From contig JAWKIO010000005.1 of the NCBI GenBank assembly GCA_041394265.1, positions 1 through 64,000 of the forward strand: 64,000 nt of DNA, read 5' to 3'. The translations under genes were made by a program, and so were the position numbers. Below are positions 17,337 to 27,730 of this stretch, in pieces (position 1 is the first letter of the stretch; each line of letters opens with the position of its first letter). The stretch is from Acidimicrobiales bacterium. GTDB taxonomy: Bacteria > Actinomycetota > Acidimicrobiia > Acidimicrobiales > SZUA-35. The notes under the pieces were generated by a model. That model searched no databases. It was not told the origin of the DNA and worked only from the letters and a program-made list of their open reading frames with translations.

Positions 17337-20300
17337 ATGCCCTCCTCCGCGACATCCCAGCCCCGCCTTGCGGCACTCGGTGCTGTTTCCGTGCAGTCGC
17401 CCTTGCCGGGTGGCGTTCCTTCGCGAATCACGCAATCGCAGACACGACTCCTGGCGGGCCTGATCGCCGCCGGCCCGCAGGGTGCGAGTCAGATCCGACT
17501 TGCCGAGTCGGTATGGCCCTCCGGCCTTCCCGCTGCCTGGCAGTCGGCACTACGACTGAACGTCTCGAGGTTGCGACGGGCAGCCTCTGGGCTCGAGGTG
17601 AAGAGTGAAGCCGGGCACTATCGACTCGAGCTGCCGACGCCCAACGTCGATCTGTGGTGGCTCGAGTCGTTCGTCGAATCGGGTGCATCACCGACACCGT
17701 CCGATCTCGAGCGTGCGCTTGCTGGACGCCCGCTCGACGACATCGGCGGTGGGCAACTCGTCGACGACGCACGTCGCCTCGCCGAGTTCCACCAGCGAAG
17801 CCTGCTCGGTCGGTTCGAGACCGACATTCCCGACGATCTTCCTGACGGATGCGCGTCAGCTCTCGTTCGATTTGCTGTAGCCGAATGGCACGACGACGCC
17901 GTGGTTCAGCGAATCGTGCACATACTCACGCACTGCAATCGCGAGCCTGAGGCCGAGCGCCTGCTCAGCCTGGTGCTCGATCGCTACCAGAGCGAAGAGA
18001 TGCAGGCTTCGTCGGCATTGGTGCAGCTGCACTCGAACGCCAACAGCGAACGCCGACCCGACCCGCCCGCACCGATCGGCCAACGGGTCGTGCAGTCACG
18101 ACTCCATCCTGCGCTCGACCTCACACGGGCAGGACCCTTGATCGGCCGTCAGTCCGAGCTCGCCCACCTCGTGTCGCCTCGGACACTCCTCCTCCTCCTC
18201 GGCGAGACAGGGTTGGGCCGAACGCGCCTGATCGCAGAGGCGACATACCAGCTCCGACACGCTGGGGCCGACTACATCTACATCACTGCGCTCGACGACG
18301 ATGCACCACCCCTGGCCCCACTCCACGTTGCTCTGCCGACTCTTGCCCATCTCCATCTTCCTGCCGCCACCGACGTAGAGAACATGGCGAGGGAGATCCA
18401 CTCGCACGTCCGTTTCCTCATCGACAACGCCGAGATGGCGACACACCCGCTCCACTACATCGTCGATGACGCCCATGCACTCGACGTCGCATCGTTCGAA
18501 GTGATTCGCCGGCTGATGCAGCACTCACTCACCGCTGGACCGCTGGTCGTGAAGGTTGCGGGCGACCCGAATACGGCCACCGCCAACTGGCTGGCGTTCC
18601 AGCGCCAGATCGACGAGTTGGACGTGCCCAAAATCATGCTCGGCGCCGTCACGCAGTCCGATGTATACGTCGTTGCGCAACGCCACTTTCCGTACGCAAC
18701 CCACGATGCTCGCTCGCTGTTGGCCGACGAGATCCTCGAGCTGAGCGCCGGTGTGCCTGGGATGGTGGCTGCGCTCCTCGAAGCCACCGATCCCGGGTCG
18801 CTCGCGTTGCACCGCACGCCCCAGATCGGGCGAAGGGCCGAGTTCGCGCTTGCCGACCTGGGAGCACACGCTCGAGCGATCGCCGTCGTCGCCGCCGTTC
18901 TCGGACGTGAGTTCCGAGTGGGGACGGCCATCCATCTCTCCGAACTGCCCGTCGCCGATGCCGAGCAAGCACTCGACGACCTCTGGAACCGCGAGTTCAT
19001 CGACGAGACCGACGAGGCCGACATCTATCGCTTCCGAGACGCCAGCTTCTGGCATGCATGCCTGGCGAGCGCTCCATTGTTCCGCATCCACTCGCTCCAC
19101 GAGCAGGCGTTCGACCTCGAGACCGAGCTGCATCGCCGGGCCGAGCACTGCTTCCAGGCGTCGTCGCGCATGCCCGTCGAGTTGACTGCGAAGCTGCTTC
19201 AGGCCTCGGCTGAGGCCTACCTGGCCGAGTCCGAGTGGCGGAGGGCTGCTCGACAGTGCGAACGCATCGATGGTTTGCGCGGCAACGACACGAGCGTCGA
19301 GGTGCTCATCACATGGGCTGAAGCGCTCGATCTCTCGGGCCGCGACGGTGCGGAGGCCCGAAGCCGGGCCTTCGACCGTTGTGTCGCCAACGCCGACTGG
19401 GAGCGAGCCGCAGCCGCGGCGCTCAGTGGCCTCCCCGGTGCCGAACACACCGGCGGCGACCCAGTTCGCCGATCTCAGCTCGAACGGATCCGCCTCGATG
19501 CCCTGGCACCCGGTCTGCGCTTCCGGGTCGTTTGCCAGCTCAGCCGGCTCTCATCGCTCGAGGGCGATGCGAACGCCGCACATCACTGGTCAGCGGTCGC
19601 TCTCGAGCTGGCGGATGACGAAGCCGAGCGAGCCACCGCCCACATCACCGCGTGGACAACGCACCACCACCATCTGCCGGGCGCCCACCCGTTCCCACCT
19701 GACACGCTCAATACGGCGGGGGTCGCAGGGGCGCGCATTCGCCAGATGCAGGCAATCTCGGCTTTCGAGGCCAACGACCTCGGCGAGTCACGAGAACGCC
19801 ATCACGAATTCGTCGAACGAGCCGAACAACTCGCCGATCCTTTGCGGATCTGGCACGCCAGGTGTTTCTCTGCGGTCCTGGCAATGGGTGATGGCGACCT
19901 CGCACGCTCGCTCGAGCTCGCCGAGAGTGCGTACGAGTTCGGCACCCAACACGGATTCCGAGAGGCGGCCAGTGCACGCGTTGCCCACCTGTTCGTCGAT
20001 GCACTCGATCGGAACGCACTCGACTCGATCGCTCCGATGTTCGACCAGGCACGAAACAATCTCAGCCGGTCACTCATCGGGCAGGCCGCCCTCTCCGTCG
20101 TCGACGTCGCCCAGGGCACCGAGGAACGTGGACGCGCCATGGCAGTACGTGTTGCGAACAATGCCCTCGACTCGCCGGGAAGCATGGCCCTTCCAGCCAT
20201 TGCCATCGTGGCATCGGTGGTCGCCGAGGCGGGCGACGAGAAACTTCGACGGCGATGTCGCCGATTCCTTGCGCCCTTCGAGTCGACGTCGATAGTGATG

Positions 20301-20537
20301 GGGTTCGGGATCGGTGCGCTTGGCCCCTGCTCGCGCTTCATCGCCGAACTTGCCGGCGATGCGGAAGAGCGCACCGACTCGCTCATGCGCTCGGTGTCTC
20401 TTGCTGACCAACTCGGTGCGAGGTACTGGCGGGTGCTGTGTCGTCTTCGCCTCGCTGACCACGTCGACGATTCGACCATCCGTGATGTCGCCCGAGCGTT
20501 GGCGGCTGGAACCGAACTCGAATTGCTGACCGGGTAG
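17337..20537 (+). CDS. Giant SARP-like regulator with degenerate AAA ATPase domain
   Basis: 1066 residues from ATG 17337. A winged-helix-like N-terminus (residues 35-105) is followed by a BTAD-like helical segment (about 110-245) and an ATPase region with GETGLGRT near residue 290. The Walker A lysine there is replaced by Arg. HYIVDDAHALD (Walker B) follows, then about 550 residues of helical, TPR-like repeats. Architecture and length match the disrupted regulator at 7154 (1082 residues reconstructed), so the two are paralogs. It lies just before a PglC-like transferase and an aminotransferase and may activate polysaccharide genes. The K-to-R change suggests weak or no ATP hydrolysis. The specific targets are unknown. 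Confidence 0.78.
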   Translation: MPSSATSQPRLAALGAVSVQSPLPGGVPSRITQSQTRLLAGLIAAGPQGASQIRLAESVWPSGLPAAWQSALRLNVSRLRRAASGLEVKSEAGHYRLELPTPNVDLWWLESFVESGASPTPSDLERALAGRPLDDIGGGQLVDDARRLAEFHQRSLLGRFETDIPDDLPDGCASALVRFAVAEWHDDAVVQRIVHILTHCNREPEAERLLSLVLDRYQSEEMQASSALVQLHSNANSERRPDPPAPIGQRVVQSRLHPALDLTRAGPLIGRQSELAHLVSPRTLLLLLGETGLGRTRLIAEATYQLRHAGADYIYITALDDDAPPLAPLHVALPTLAHLHLPAATDVENMAREIHSHVRFLIDNAEMATHPLHYIVDDAHALDVASFEVIRRLMQHSLTAGPLVVKVAGDPNTATANWLAFQRQIDELDVPKIMLGAVTQSDVYVVAQRHFPYATHDARSLLADEILELSAGVPGMVAALLEATDPGSLALHRTPQIGRRAEFALADLGAHARAIAVVAAVLGREFRVGTAIHLSELPVADAEQALDDLWNREFIDETDEADIYRFRDASFWHACLASAPLFRIHSLHEQAFDLETELHRRAEHCFQASSRMPVELTAKLLQASAEAYLAESEWRRAARQCERIDGLRGNDTSVEVLITWAEALDLSGRDGAEARSRAFDRCVANADWERAAAAALSGLPGAEHTGGDPVRRSQLERIRLDALAPGLRFRVVCQLSRLSSLEGDANAAHHWSAVALELADDEAERATAHITAWTTHHHHLPGAHPFPPDTLNTAGVAGARIRQMQAISAFEANDLGESRERHHEFVERAEQLADPLRIWHARCFSAVLAMGDGDLARSLELAESAYEFGTQHGFREAASARVAHLFVDALDRNALDSIAPMFDQARNNLSRSLIGQAALSVVDVAQGTEERGRAMAVRVANNALDSPGSMALPAIAIVASVVAEAGDEKLRRRCRRFLAPFESTSIVMGFGIGALGPCSRFIAELAGDAEERTDSLMRSVSLADQLGARYWRVLCRLRLADHVDDSTIRDVARALAAGTELELLTG

Positions 20538-20610
20538 CGGGACCGGACACCATCCGTCCGCAGAATTCTCCTCAAGCTCGTCAGGCATTCGACCACCTAG
20601 CGTGGTGCTG

Positions 20611-21237
20611 ATGATTCGGGCCCGATCCACGACGCTGTCGCCGCTCAAGCGTGGCATCGACATCGCCGTCAGTACCGTGGCGTTGATCGCGCTGTCACCG
20701 ATGCTCGTTGTCGTCGCCATAATGGTGCGAATGCGTTTGGGGTCCCCGGTGCTGTTCCGCCAGGCTCGACCAGGCCTCCATGGCGAGCCATTCGAGCTGC
20801 TCAAGTTCCGGACGATGACCGCCGCCACTGGTCCTGATGGGGTGCTGCTGCCCGATGGCGATCGGACGCATCCCTTTGGCGAACGGCTGCGTCGCACCAG
20901 TTTGGACGAGCTGCCGGAGCTCATGAACGTGCTTCGAGGCGACATGAGCCTCGTCGGCCCACGTCCGCTTCTCATGCGATATCTCGACCGCTATTCACCT
21001 GAACAGATGCGCCGACACGATGTCCGTCCCGGCCTCACCGGCTTGGCCCAAGTGAGCGGCCGGAACGACCTCTCGTGGGACGAACGGTTCGAACTCGACG
21101 TTTATTACGTCGACCACCACTCGCTGCGCATGGACCTCTCGATCTTGGCCAGAACGGTGACCACGGTCACGAAGGGTCACGGCGTCGCCGCCGAGGGCAT
21201 GGCCATCGGGGCCGAAGAGTTCATGGGATCAAGGTGA
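20611..21237 (+). CDS. PglC-type initiating sugar-phosphate transferase
   Basis: About 208 residues, the short monotopic phosphoglycosyl transferase form. The family features are an N-terminal KRGIDIAVSTVALIALSP membrane re-entrant helix, FRQARPGLHG, LKFRTM, RRTSLDELPELMNVLRGDMS with the catalytic Asp-Glu pair, VGPRPLL, and RPGLTGLAQVSGRN. It transfers a sugar-1-phosphate from UDP-sugar to undecaprenyl phosphate through a covalent intermediate. The aminotransferase downstream, of PglE type, suggests an amino-6-deoxy HexNAc substrate such as bacillosamine. GTG codons at 20602 and 20605 are alternative starts. Confidence 0.9.
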   Translation: MIRARSTTLSPLKRGIDIAVSTVALIALSPMLVVVAIMVRMRLGSPVLFRQARPGLHGEPFELLKFRTMTAATGPDGVLLPDGDRTHPFGERLRRTSLDELPELMNVLRGDMSLVGPRPLLMRYLDRYSPEQMRRHDVRPGLTGLAQVSGRNDLSWDERFELDVYYVDHHSLRMDLSILARTVTTVTKGHGVAAEGMAIGAEEFMGSR

Positions 21238-21352
21238 ATGTAGGCATCACGGCTCACTGCGCGCCCTTGTCGCCACGCTGGGTGGCGAATAGCGTGGAAC
21301 ACCTGAGACAAGACCGATCTTGTCAGCGCGACTCAGAGAACGAGGAGTATTG

Positions 21353-22498
<1,146 letters not shown>

Positions 22499-22574
22499 AA
22501 GTTCATCTCCTCACTCCTTCGCCCCTGCTGCCGATGGATCGGTAATCCAGTCCTGAGGCGACGAGAAGGCCGCG

Positions 22575-23294
22575 ATGGCGATCAAACCTGACAAGCCGTC
22601 CCCCGAGTGGGACGAGTATCCGATCGACGACTCACCGCTGCCGGTGCGCGTCGACCCGGAGCCGTCTCCCACCTCGGGGACCCCGTACTTGATCGCCGGT
22701 GCGCTGGTGGTGCTGCTGCTGATCGCCGGGATCATCGCGCTGACCAACGGAGGTGACGACGGCGATGTGACCCAGCGGGATCGTTCCTCTTCCAGCGAGA
22801 GCACCGAGACCGAGAGCTCGCAGCCGGCGGCGTTGCCCTTCGTCGACGAATCCGTCGAGTCGACGGGCGCCGAGGCGGCAGCTGCGCCCGTCGTTCGCTG
22901 GCCCGACGAGTTCGGTTCGGAGGTCGACGGCGAGGCGTACTACTCGGGCTGTGTGCCCGGGTCGTCCGACACACTTCCCAGCGGGGTGTGGTTCGGGTAC
23001 GTCACGGCCATCGGCGACGGCACCATCGACTTCGATCTGGCGTGCTACTACGGCATCGAGATCATCGAGGAGACCGAGCGGCCGTTCGTCGAGAACTCGA
23101 ACAAGGCGACTCGCACACTGGCGTTGGCATCCGATGTCGACATCTTCACCTTCTCGAATGACGAGGGCCCGATCGGCCCCGTGACCGCCGGCGACTACGC
23201 CATCACCGGCTGGGTCGACGGGCTGGCCGAGGCGGTCGTCACCGTCGAAGATGGTCAGGTCGTGGTGATCCAGCACCAACCAGCAGCAGGCTGA
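22575..23294 (+). CDS. Single-pass membrane protein with acidic extracellular domain, unknown function
   Basis: 239 residues. A Pro-rich cytoplasmic N-terminus (1-36) is followed by one membrane helix (about 38-57), a Ser/Glu-rich linker and an extracellular domain with two Cys (SGCVPG and LACYYG). No recognised catalytic motif. It sits between the aminotransferase and a DUF218 protein on the same strand and may be an envelope accessory protein. Confidence 0.7.
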   Translation: MAIKPDKPSPEWDEYPIDDSPLPVRVDPEPSPTSGTPYLIAGALVVLLLIAGIIALTNGGDDGDVTQRDRSSSSESTETESSQPAALPFVDESVESTGAEAAAAPVVRWPDEFGSEVDGEAYYSGCVPGSSDTLPSGVWFGYVTAIGDGTIDFDLACYYGIEIIEETERPFVENSNKATRTLALASDVDIFTFSNDEGPIGPVTAGDYAITGWVDGLAEAVVTVEDGQVVVIQHQPAAG

Positions 23295-23322
23295 TCCAGA
23301 ACCGACCGTAGAGTCAACGACG

Positions 23323-23871
23323 ATGTCGATCGGAACGAAGTTCGCAGGCGTGGCGGCCGTTGCGCTGACGTTGTGCGTCGGTTGGATGGTCTGGTCGATC
23401 GCGCGACCGTCGGAACATCTGCCCGGGCAGGCGAACGGCGTCGTCGTCTTCGCCGGTGGACACGGCGAACGGCTCGAACGAGCGCAGCAACTGATGGCCG
23501 ATGGCATGGCCGACACGCTGGTGCTGAACACCGGAACCGACCAGTGGAACGCCGAAGCGTTCGCTGCCCAGGTGGCGGTGTGCGACGACACCTCGCTCCC
23601 CTACGACGTGGTCTGCGTGAGCGCCGACAACACCAAGGGCGAGGCCATCGCGTTCGCCCGAGTGGCCGAGGAGCGGGCGTGGACCTCGATGGTGGCCGTC
23701 ACCGACGACTACCACCTGAGCCGAGCCAGCCGATGGCTCGGACGCTGCTTCGACGGTGAGGTGTACCGAGCAGCCGCCGACAACGACCAGGGCATCGGCG
23801 TGAAGTTCCGCGAGCTCGCGGCACTGGGCCAGATGTTCACGCTCGACCGAGCGTGCTCACTCGAGGGTTAG
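23323..23871 (+). CDS. DUF218 / YdcF-SanA-type envelope protein
   Basis: 182 residues with an N-terminal signal anchor (about 5-28). The DUF218 fold follows: VVVFAGGHGERLERA near residue 40, SADNTKGEAIAFAR near 100, and VTDDYHLSRASRW near 123, which matches the family T-x-x-x-H-x-x-R-A motif. Members (SanA, ElyC, YdcF) act at the outer face of the membrane in envelope barrier or lipid-carrier functions; the reaction is not settled. Its 3' end overlaps the convergent flippase gene by 15 bases. A role in lipid-carrier or glycan handling fits the neighbourhood but is inferred. Confidence 0.8.
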   Translation: MSIGTKFAGVAAVALTLCVGWMVWSIARPSEHLPGQANGVVVFAGGHGERLERAQQLMADGMADTLVLNTGTDQWNAEAFAAQVAVCDDTSLPYDVVCVSADNTKGEAIAFARVAEERAWTSMVAVTDDYHLSRASRWLGRCFDGEVYRAAADNDQGIGVKFRELAALGQMFTLDRACSLEG

Positions 23872-25089
23872 CTGACGCGGTCGAGTCTGTACGACCGCCC
23901 GCCACCACAGTGGCACGGTCACCACGTTGGCAATCGAGCCGCCGATCGCCAAGCCCCGAGCACCGTCGAGGATCGCTCCGACGATCACACCAAAGGCGAA
24001 CGGACCGCTGGCGAGCAGGCGCGCGTGCATGGCAGCCCGGGATTCGTCTCGACTTCGGAGCACCCCGGACGCAGCCAGACTCGCTCCGCTCGTGGCACTG
24101 AGTACGACCATCGGGACGAGCACCGGTCGGGCTGCTGCTCCCGATTCGCCCAGCGCCCGCACCAGCTGTCCGCCCAGCACGGCAACCATGGCCGTTGCGA
24201 CCACGCCAGCGATGGCCATCACGCCCACGACCATCCTGCCGAAGCGCTCGATGACTTCGGGATCGGTCGCCCGGAGCCGCGCTCCCTCTGCAGTGAGAGC
24301 CTGGAGCAGCGCCACGAAGAGCAAGGTGAGCGGTGCCGCGATCATCTGTGCGCCGCGCAGACCGGCTGCCTGCTCGATGTCGATCCCAGCGAGCACGAAC
24401 AATGCGAATGAGGTGACGCCTGCGCTGGCGAGGTAGTCGACGAAGAGCGGCAGGCCGATCGAGCGATGGGCCGCCAACCACGTGTTCGGAACGCGCGGTC
24501 GCAGCCGTGAGAGACCTCGGGCGCTCGATGCTGCCGCCAGCAGCCCACCCAGGGAGAGTGCGATCAGCACGTAGGTCGCCGAGGAATCGGGTCCGCCGGT
24601 GACGAGCGGGAACGACCCGACGGTGCCGACGATGAGCAACACGCTCAAACCGGCTGCCCGATCGGGCCTCACGTCGAGCACGGCGAACGCACGCAGCGTT
24701 TCCACCGTACAGAGTGCGATCGCGGCGACGGTGAAGGCGACTGCCGTCGCACCATCGAGCCTCGTCCACCACATCGACGTCACGACGGCAGCGAGACCTG
24801 CCGCAGTGGCCAGGGCGACCGAGAGGCCGAAGACGACCGAGCGTTGATCGGCGCCGTGGTGCGCTCGCCGAATGATCATCGGGTCCAGGACGAGTGCCCG
24901 CAGCGAGTCTCGAAGCACGAGATAGGCCGCGAACAGCGTCGAGAACACGCCGAAGCCGACGACGTCGAGTTGCTGTGCGGCGAGAAGGCCGGCCACCAGA
25001 CTGAAGATGCTGTTGGCGGCCTGATCAGCGACCATCCACCCGGTACGCCCGACGACGGCACGCGGCGGGGCATTCTGCATCGCTCTCAT
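23857..25089 (-). CDS. Wzx-like polysaccharide flippase
   Basis: 410 residues with about 12 hydrophobic segments and no soluble domain, typical of the MATE/MOP superfamily Wzx flippases. The start at 25089 gives a 4-base ATGA overlap with the upstream polymerase gene; a longer open frame upstream lies inside that gene. The product would flip undecaprenyl-linked repeat units across the membrane. It is the last gene of a ten-gene minus-strand operon beginning near 33724. Confidence 0.82.
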   Translation of the reverse strand: MRAMQNAPPRAVVGRTGWMVADQAANSIFSLVAGLLAAQQLDVVGFGVFSTLFAAYLVLRDSLRALVLDPMIIRRAHHGADQRSVVFGLSVALATAAGLAAVVTSMWWTRLDGATAVAFTVAAIALCTVETLRAFAVLDVRPDRAAGLSVLLIVGTVGSFPLVTGGPDSSATYVLIALSLGGLLAAASSARGLSRLRPRVPNTWLAAHRSIGLPLFVDYLASAGVTSFALFVLAGIDIEQAAGLRGAQMIAAPLTLLFVALLQALTAEGARLRATDPEVIERFGRMVVGVMAIAGVVATAMVAVLGGQLVRALGESGAAARPVLVPMVVLSATSGASLAASGVLRSRDESRAAMHARLLASGPFAFGVIVGAILDGARGLAIGGSIANVVTVPLWWRAVVQTRPRQLTLE

Positions 25090-26393
25090 CCTGCGGTTCG
25101 CGCTGGACTCGGCGACGGCGTCGCCAACGGGGCCGCTGGGCGTGGTGCGAACGTGAGCGAGGCGACCGCTGCCGACAACACGACGAGGGCAGCACCCGGC
25201 TTGCGCAGCGTGTTCTCGGTGATCGACAAGAGGACGAAGATCCCGAGGGTGACGATCCGAGGATCGACGCCGCGTTGGAAGCGGTCGCGCGCTCCAGAGA
25301 TGGACCCGACCAGTGCGGCGACGATCGCAACGGCGAGCAACCCCTGGGTGAGAAACAGGTTCAAGAGGAGGTTGTGGGCATCCGGTGCCTCGAACGGCAC
25401 CCATCGCGCCGCAACGGCAGCTTCGAGCACCGGCTTCGAGGCGAAGGCCCCGTGGCCGACGATGGGACGCTCCCACGCCAGCGTCCACACGACACGCCAC
25501 AGGGTCGTCCTTCCCGTCCCGGTGGCGAGCTCGCCGACTCCGCCTCCGTCGCGGGTGACGGCATCGACCAGCGATCGGCTCGACACGGTGATCAGGATCA
25601 CCGTTGCCATGCCGAGACTGATCAGGGCGGCGACCGCTCGCTTGTGCCCATGGCGAACATGCACGAACGCCAGGGCGATCACTGCCGCAGCGATCGCCGT
25701 GCGGCTCTGTGCGAAGACCAGACCACCGATGCCGATCACCTCCAGCAGGATGGGCACCCTCCCCCGCCCCCGGTACAACAATGCCGCACCGCCGACGGAA
25801 CAGAGTGCGCTGACGCGACCGAGGGCGTTCGGGTCACCAGCGATACCGCCGAAGCGGCGGAGGCCGCCGATGCCGACATCGGGCTGCCCGGCCCAGTCGA
25901 TGCTCGGCCCCGTGATACCTGCAGAGGTGGAGAGGACCGAAGCGAGGACGATCAGTGCGAGCCCGAGAACGGCGGCCTCCAACACATCGTCGAACCCTCG
26001 ATGCAGCACGGCCACGGCCACCACGACGACGACCGCGATCGTCGCCAGTGACTTCGAAGCCGAGACGACAGGGTCGACCGAGGTCGGAGCCAGCACCAGT
26101 CCCAGCACCGGCAGAGCGAGCAAGTACACCAGCGGTGTCCAGAAGACGAACGAACGATCACGACGGGCGGACCACCAGCCGAGCACGGCGGCGACGAGCA
26201 CGATGGCCGCCACGACCAGATCACGACCCCGATCCGCTGCTGCACCGGCGAGCGGTTCGACGTCGACCTCGAGGGCAATCACGAGGACGACGAGCGCCAT
26301 CAGCGGATCGCTTCGTCTCGCCGTGGCTCCGACGAGTCCAAGCGCCGCCACGGTGGCGATGACGCCGATCGATGCGGCCGCGAGCAGGCTCAT
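25086..26393 (-). CDS. Wzy/WaaL-type O-antigen polymerase-ligase
   Basis: 435 residues with about 11 membrane segments and one larger extracytoplasmic loop. The Wzy_C pattern FAQSRTAIAAAV is followed by TGRTTLWRVVWTLAWERPIVGHGAF and DAHNLLLNLFLTQG. These are the conserved Arg/Trp loop and His-Asn of O-antigen ligases and polymerases. It overlaps the flanking genes by 4 bases on both sides. It likely polymerises or ligates lipid-linked repeat units outside the membrane. A second protein with this fold lies at 28995 in the same operon. Confidence 0.85.
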   Translation of the reverse strand: MSLLAAASIGVIATVAALGLVGATARRSDPLMALVVLVIALEVDVEPLAGAAADRGRDLVVAAIVLVAAVLGWWSARRDRSFVFWTPLVYLLALPVLGLVLAPTSVDPVVSASKSLATIAVVVVVAVAVLHRGFDDVLEAAVLGLALIVLASVLSTSAGITGPSIDWAGQPDVGIGGLRRFGGIAGDPNALGRVSALCSVGGAALLYRGRGRVPILLEVIGIGGLVFAQSRTAIAAAVIALAFVHVRHGHKRAVAALISLGMATVILITVSSRSLVDAVTRDGGGVGELATGTGRTTLWRVVWTLAWERPIVGHGAFASKPVLEAAVAARWVPFEAPDAHNLLLNLFLTQGLLAVAIVAALVGSISGARDRFQRGVDPRIVTLGIFVLLSITENTLRKPGAALVVLSAAVASLTFAPRPAAPLATPSPSPARTAG

Positions 26394-27730
26394 CGCAGGG
26401 TGGGACCGACCGCGGATCGAGTCACGACCGCCCGCCGGGGTCGATCGGGTGCAGGCTCAGCGAGCAGTACGAGGAGAACGGGCGCACCGAGGGCTTCGAG
26501 ACGGTCGACCATCCGGCGCGCCGACGCCGACCGCGCGTGATCATCGATGACGACGATCGCCTGCGCCGAGTGAGCGACGACTCGTTCTGCGACGAGAGGA
26601 TCGGCGGCAGGCACCACGATCAGCGCGAGCTCATCAGGACCGAGCCCGATCGTGTGCGAGCGCTCGAGGAGACCAGCGCCCGCCAATACCCGTGAGCCGA
26701 GACCGGCGAGGGCCAGTTCCTGTTGGAGTGACGACACGGCGGGGGCTGCACCTTGTCGAGTTGCGTCGACCACCGTCAATGTTGCCAGCCCTTCCTGGGC
26801 GACCTGGTGGGCCACCGCTGCCAGCTCCGGAACTCCACCGGATGCGATCGCCTCCGAATTCAGCACGGCGGTGCGCCGATCGGGGAACACGCGCGCGAGT
26901 GCACCGATGTCGCGGACACGTCCCCGGCGGCGGTCGAAGGCCATCGCTGCAGCTGCGCTCACGATGGCGACCGCGAACCCGATCGCCGCCGCTCGGCTCT
27001 CGCTCGAGAGCGCAGGCGTCTCGTCCTCCACGAACGGGGACCCGACCGGCACCGCCCGGGGAAGATCGGCCCGATCGAGCGCGATTGCGTCGAGGTCACG
27101 CTCGAGGTCACCGACGACGGCGTTCAGTCGACGGCGCTCGTCCTCCTCGACCCATTGATCGGCGGCCAATGCATCCGCTCGCAACTGATCACCGACGCTG
27201 AGGGCTGCCTCACGTTCGCTCCGCATGTCGGCAATCCGCCCCGCCGAGGCGTCGAGCGCAGACCTGGCGTCGTCGAGCTGTGTCGTCACCAGTGCTTCTC
27301 GAGTATCGAGCGGCTGACTCCACGCGGGTTGCACGTGGCCGAGACCGTCGATCACCTCGGCGAGCGCTGCCTCGGCCTCGGTGTGATCGGCAGCAGTCAC
27401 GACGAGAAGGAACGACGTCGATTCGCTGCTCGGACGTTCGAGCCGCACGCTCGGCGATGTCGGAAGCGACGACTCGACCCACGCCTCGTTTCGGTCGTGC
27501 GCCGTTGCCAGATCCAACCAACTGGCGCCTTCCACCGTCATCGGTTGACGGAGTCGAACGCTGCCCGTCGGCTCGGGAAGCAACTCGAGCGAGGCAAGAA
27601 CTGCAGCGATCGTCAGGATCGCGACGAACCAGGCAGAGCGGGACAGGCGAGCGATGTCGCTCCACACGGTGTTCCCCCGCTTCCGGCTCGCATTTGCCTG
27701 CCCGACGGCCACGCTACGTTCCCTGCTCAT
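26390..27730 (-). CDS. Wzz-like chain-length protein with degenerate BY-kinase domain
   Basis: 446 residues. TM1 lies at about 34-52. A long extracytoplasmic helical region (about 60-245) includes ADHTEAEAALAEVIDGL. TM2 lies at about 247-266. A cytoplasmic domain follows with Rossmann-like spacing of bacterial tyrosine kinases: LTVVDATRQGAAPAVSSLQ replaces Walker A (no GK[ST]), and LALIVVPAADPLVAER replaces Walker B. No Tyr cluster is present at the C-terminus. It is therefore a co-polymerase of the Wzz/Wzc type without ATPase or kinase chemistry. ATG 27730 lies 17 bases inside the upstream gene's 3' end. It presumably sets chain length with the Wzy proteins on either side. Confidence 0.75.
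   Translation of the reverse strand: MSRERSVAVGQANASRKRGNTVWSDIARLSRSAWFVAILTIAAVLASLELLPEPTGSVRLRQPMTVEGASWLDLATAHDRNEAWVESSLPTSPSVRLERPSSESTSFLLVVTAADHTEAEAALAEVIDGLGHVQPAWSQPLDTREALVTTQLDDARSALDASAGRIADMRSEREAALSVGDQLRADALAADQWVEEDERRRLNAVVGDLERDLDAIALDRADLPRAVPVGSPFVEDETPALSSESRAAAIGFAVAIVSAAAAMAFDRRRGRVRDIGALARVFPDRRTAVLNSEAIASGGVPELAAVAHQVAQEGLATLTVVDATRQGAAPAVSSLQQELALAGLGSRVLAGAGLLERSHTIGLGPDELALIVVPAADPLVAERVVAHSAQAIVVIDDHARSASARRMVDRLEALGAPVLLVLLAEPAPDRPRRAVVTRSAVGPTLR

Noticed and set aside
24844..26550. Plus-strand open frame of 568 codons
   Set aside because: Antisense to the Wzy gene; high-GC shadow with Ser/Thr/Arg-rich low-complexity product.
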